Position numbers and translations under genes: made by a program. A model generated the notes under the pieces. That model was not told the DNA's origin. It saw nothing but the letters and a program-made list of their open reading frames with translations, and made no database searches. From positions 1 through 21,626 of the IMG/VR virus record IMGVR_UViG_3300037170_000044: a stretch of DNA of 21,626 nt; one strand, given 5' to 3'. How positions within the stretch are numbered: position 1 is the stretch's first letter; each line of letters starts with the position of its first letter. Positions 18,742-21,626 of the stretch are shown piece by piece. The stretch is from a virus.

Positions 18742-20693
18742 TGCCATACCAGCCGCCTACTGAAGTAACGCCGAAGCTCATTGGAGAAGACAACTTCGAT
18801 GAGATCTGTAATTTTGTCAAGGACAAGGTTGCACATTTTGATCGACGTTTGCAGACTTTTAGAACTGAGAAGTTGCCAGAATATGTGCGGTTATATAAGG
18901 CTCGCCCAAAAAATAAAGAGGCAGATTGGCCCTGGCCTGGCGCAGCGAACTTGGTGATTCCTATCATTGGTACTGCCTCAGACGAACTTCTTGCTCGCAT
19001 TATGGGTGGAATTTATATGTATGATCCACTCTGGGCAGCAACAATGAGTGGAGGATTGCCGAAGAAAGATGGGGAAGAGCTGAAACAGGTTGTTCAAAAT
19101 TTCTTAATGGACATGGCTTATGCACCAGATGAGCTTGATTTGTACAGAGTAGAACAGAGCGCATTTCACAGTGCGATTAAGTATGGTACAGGAATTATCT
19201 ACACGCCTTATGAGTACGAGACGCAGGTAGTACGTGAGTATAAATCTGGTGGAACCTCGGCAGAGGATGGACCTGTAGTTTCAGAAGATCGCATCATTAC
19301 TAAGCGTGATGGTCCTCATCCTGAGTTGTTGCCGCTTAACAGATTTATCTTTGATCCTTCAGTGCCTAAGCTTGAGAATATGAAGCTCTTTGGACATATT
19401 GATTCGCTTGATATGTGGGCGGTGCAAGATCTTAAAGTGAAGAGTCCTTACTACAAACAGTCGGACATCGAGGAGTTGCTCAGTAATCCTGACGCTGTTC
19501 AAGAAACAGAGATGGAACGGGAGATCAATGAGCAGTTTTCGATTGATTCCTCTGGTGTGGATACTGGTGCAGCACGGTGGTACATTTATACAGTGTTCTT
19601 CACATACTATCTCAGCGGCAAAGAGTATTCCTTCCAGGCTAAGTATCACAAGAATTCTGAGAAAATTCTGTGGGTAGCTTTTAATAACTATCCTAAGAAC
19701 ATGCTTCCATATCAGGACATGAAATTAGCCTACGATGATGAGTCTTATCTTGGTACAGGTTTTGCTGAGATGATTCACATGATTCAGAAGGAATTGTCGA
19801 ATAATAATAACTGGCGTACAAATAATCGTAACATGGCGATGCTGGGTGTATGGCGCGCTGATCCTGAATCTAAGCTTGCTTCTATGCTAGATGTGTTTCC
19901 TGGCATTGTGTTACCGGGTCGTAAAGATGAAATTGAACATATTAAAGCTGGCGCTGACATGGGCTACAGCGATGGTCCAGACCAGTTTCACATGGCTATA
20001 GCTAAGGAGCGTACTGGCGTTGATCCGGCCTCTGGTGGCACAGGTGGTGGACTTGTAAATCCAAAGCGTGGGATCTACAGTGCCAGCGGCACTTCTATGG
20101 TCATGGCGCAGCAGAATAACAGAAACAACCTGCGTACTGGAGACATGCGCTCAGCACATGTGAAGTTAGGTTGTAAGTTTCTTACAATGTACTCAAACTT
20201 TGGTATTGGAGAAAAGCTCAAGAAATATGGCAGTGATGCTGAGAAGTTAAAGAAGGCGCTTGATCTCTATCGCGATGGTACACTAGGTCTACGTCTTCGT
20301 CCAGCTTCGGCGTCTGCTAACAAAGAACTTGAAAAACAGAACGACATTCTTATCTCAGATAGGTTTGATCGTTACTATCAGAGTCAAGCACAGATTATTC
20401 AAGCAATAAATTCTCCCGGCATTTCACCAGATTTGAAACAGTATTACTTAGAAATGCTTCTTGCGACAAGAGTATCAGCTATGACCTTGGCGCGTAACTT
20501 TAACCGTGATAATCCAGATGCGTTGCTACCTGATGTGTCAAAGATTATCGAAGCCGCAATGCAGCAGATGCAGTCGCAAGCAGGAGCAGGAAATGGAAAT
20601 CAACAAAATCGAGGATCTAATTCCATACCGAGTGGCCCTTCAGGAGCTATGGCTCAAGGAGGAGTTCCAGCCGGTGATGGAGTTGTTGAATAG
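18741..20693 (+). CDS. Portal protein
   Basis: A 650-aa protein with the features of long podo-/siphovirus portals. The N-terminal region has WPWPGAANLVIPIIGTASDE (near 73-92). Then come FHSAIKYGTGIIYTPYEYE, a beta-rich wing (LLPLNRFIFDPSV; WYIYTVFFTYYLSG), MIHMIQKELSNNNNWRTNNR leading into the long helices, a Gly-rich loop (DPASGGTGGG), and the crown helix region with LKQYYLEMLLATRVSAMTLA. The C-terminal tail is Gln/Gly/Ser-rich. The portal forms the dodecameric ring at one capsid vertex through which TerL pumps DNA. It follows TerL in normal phage order. Its last 101 bases overlap the next gene in another frame. Confidence 0.92.
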   Translation: MPYQPPTEVTPKLIGEDNFDEICNFVKDKVAHFDRRLQTFRTEKLPEYVRLYKARPKNKEADWPWPGAANLVIPIIGTASDELLARIMGGIYMYDPLWAATMSGGLPKKDGEELKQVVQNFLMDMAYAPDELDLYRVEQSAFHSAIKYGTGIIYTPYEYETQVVREYKSGGTSAEDGPVVSEDRIITKRDGPHPELLPLNRFIFDPSVPKLENMKLFGHIDSLDMWAVQDLKVKSPYYKQSDIEELLSNPDAVQETEMEREINEQFSIDSSGVDTGAARWYIYTVFFTYYLSGKEYSFQAKYHKNSEKILWVAFNNYPKNMLPYQDMKLAYDDESYLGTGFAEMIHMIQKELSNNNNWRTNNRNMAMLGVWRADPESKLASMLDVFPGIVLPGRKDEIEHIKAGADMGYSDGPDQFHMAIAKERTGVDPASGGTGGGLVNPKRGIYSASGTSMVMAQQNNRNNLRTGDMRSAHVKLGCKFLTMYSNFGIGEKLKKYGSDAEKLKKALDLYRDGTLGLRLRPASASANKELEKQNDILISDRFDRYYQSQAQIIQAINSPGISPDLKQYYLEMLLATRVSAMTLARNFNRDNPDALLPDVSKIIEAAMQQMQSQAGAGNGNQQNRGSNSIPSGPSGAMAQGGVPAGDGVVE

Positions 20694-20910
20694 TCTCAAA
20701 GAGGAGGCGCTTTCTTGGGCGAGGTATGATACGACTAAAGAAAGTGCAGATACTGTGAAAGCGATATCAACCAGAATTAGTACGCAGTTAAGAGTAACTG
20801 AGATACTTCTTGAGTTGCCGCAGAGATTAAGAACTCTCGAAGAGCAGCTAAAACATCAAGAAGATCAGACATTGAAGATGAGACGCTCGCAAGAAGGAGG
20901 CGAAGTTTAA
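20593..20910 (+). CDS. 105-aa helical protein overlapping the portal 3' end
   Basis: Starts MEINKIEDLIPYRVALQELW, then a charged helical body (EEFQPVMELLNSLKEEALSW) and a C-terminal coiled-coil-like part (LPQRLRTLEEQLKHQEDQTL). AGGAG lies six bases upstream of the ATG at 20593, inside the portal gene. The pattern ALxxLxxxxxWxxL near the start resembles short proteins that follow portal genes in many phages. The alternative ATG at 20680 has a ribosome site too far away (12 bases). If 20593 is right, 101 bases code in two frames. It may assist portal or scaffold assembly (inference). Its TAA overlaps the next ATG. Confidence 0.7.
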   Translation: MEINKIEDLIPYRVALQELWLKEEFQPVMELLNSLKEEALSWARYDTTKESADTVKAISTRISTQLRVTEILLELPQRLRTLEEQLKHQEDQTLKMRRSQEGGEV

Positions 20911-21626
20911 TGGCACTGTTCTCGTGGCAAAAGAAGGTCAAGGAAGATGGAGCTGAGGAGTTCGCTCTTCCTGATGAGTTGACTACTAAGATCGAAGCTG
21001 GTGCTAACGCGGCGGCTGATCTCACTCCGAAGGTGACGCAGATTTTAGAGTCGCTTGCGGGAATTAACAAGTTTGTGGAAACGCAGACAGCTAAGGACGT
21101 AGCAGCTACTCGTGCAGCAGCGGTGAAGACCTCAACTGAATCTCAGACTGAGCTTGAGGAACGTATTGAGTCTCTCATGCTCGAAGGTAAGACTAGAGAA
21201 GCTGTTGCTCTTGCTAGTCAGCCGGTTACAAACGAAGTGTTGTTGCTTCGTGCGGATCGGATTAAGCGTGAAGTTTTCGAGGATGCTGAAAAGTATCCTT
21301 ATTACTCTGGCGATATCAAGAAAGAAGTTGATGCACTTCTTGAAAATCAGCCAGCGGCGTTTAGAAACAACGCGCAGAATGTTGAGAACTGTTACCATAC
21401 GATCTTGGGCAAGCACACACCAGAACTTGTGGAAGGTAAACTCAAAAATCGTTTTGCCAGCTCAGAAGGCGGTCGTGGAACAAGTTCAGGTTCTGCTGGT
21501 AGTTCTGCTGTAGCAGACGATAACAAAAATCGTCTCGCTACACTGGAAGCAGATGAAAATGTCAAACGAGCTGCTAAGCATCTTGGGTTTACACCGAAGG
21601 CTTACGCTGAAATCTTAGATAAGGAA
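20910..21626 (+). CDS. Scaffold-like protein, partial (runs off the window)
   Basis: 239 codons are seen with no stop before the window end. The protein starts MALFSWQKKVKEDGAEEF and is highly charged and helical (TEDLT-type and EERIESLMLEGKTREAVALA segments), with a flexible Gly/Ser stretch (GGRGTSSGSAGSS). It then has KRAAKHLGFTPKAYAEIL near the end. Position just after the portal and composition fit an internal capsid scaffolding or core protein, which would precede the major capsid gene. No protease motif is visible in this part. The ATG overlaps the preceding TAA (TAATG), with AAGGAGG about ten bases upstream. Confidence 0.68.
   Translation, partial: MALFSWQKKVKEDGAEEFALPDELTTKIEAGANAAADLTPKVTQILESLAGINKFVETQTAKDVAATRAAAVKTSTESQTELEERIESLMLEGKTREAVALASQPVTNEVLLLRADRIKREVFEDAEKYPYYSGDIKKEVDALLENQPAAFRNNAQNVENCYHTILGKHTPELVEGKLKNRFASSEGGRGTSSGSAGSSAVADDNKNRLATLEADENVKRAAKHLGFTPKAYAEILDKE

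Overview
The window reads as the early/late junction of a tailed double-stranded DNA phage genome (Caudoviricetes-type, virion or prophage copy). It encodes a small-terminase candidate, a large terminase, a portal protein and the start of a scaffold-like protein on the plus strand. A compact recombination/replication block lies on the minus strand. Gene density is high, with ATGA/TAATG overlaps, AGGAG-type ribosome binding sites and sigma70-like promoters, as expected for a phage of a bacterium. No integrase, tRNA, rRNA, CRISPR array or tail gene is visible. The host cannot be named from the sequence.

Minus strand, read from the junction leftwards. (a) A 173-aa unknown protein (11877-12398) has a long leader with a branched hairpin. 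(b) A unit starts at a TTGACA-N18-TATACT promoter (11318-11347). It holds a 182-aa unknown protein, three tiny membrane proteins (66, 37 and 32 aa), a basic 68-aa protein and an 80-aa protein preceded by a 17-bp-stem hairpin. (c) A unit starts at TTGACA-N17-TATCAT (9356-9384). It holds an 86-aa and a 199-aa unknown protein separated by another long hairpin, and ends at a strong intrinsic terminator (8148-8191). (d) A J-domain protein, a 39-aa basic micro-protein, a VWA protein, a 68-aa protein, an FtsK-type DNA translocase, a Cys-rich protein and a DUF2778/Tlde1-like L,D-transpeptidase-fold enzyme follow, ending at a terminator (4359-4394). (e) A recombination operon is driven by TTGACT-N17-TATCAT (4275-4303). 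It holds a 78-aa leading protein, a FYVE/RING-like zinc protein, DUF3310, a Cas4/AddB-like nuclease with four Cys, two small proteins, a Sak4-like RecA-fold ATPase and a DUF669-like ssDNA-binding candidate.

The noncoding junction (12399-13166) separates the two divergent arms. It holds a run of perfect palindromes, five 15-bp iterons and an AT-rich hairpin, and is the best candidate replication origin or control region. A second noncoding block (11293-11876) has a 27-nt poly(T) run.

Plus strand: a promoter at 13131-13160 starts the late operon. Its genes are a 67-aa protein, TerS candidate, 134-aa protein, 28-aa micro-ORF, 142-aa and 96-aa unknowns, TerL, two small membrane proteins, portal, a 105-aa protein overlapping the portal end, and a scaffold-like protein cut by the window edge. 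TerL is interrupted inside its P-loop by a 346-aa intein with Ala1 and the W/C/T triplet of class 3 inteins, plus a LAGLIDADG endonuclease.

The most unusual items are the class 3 intein in the packaging ATPase, three promoters that place an ATG exactly six bases after the -10 box (leaderless geometry), the family of long leader hairpins, the iteron/palindrome cluster, and the J-domain/VWA/FtsK gene set.
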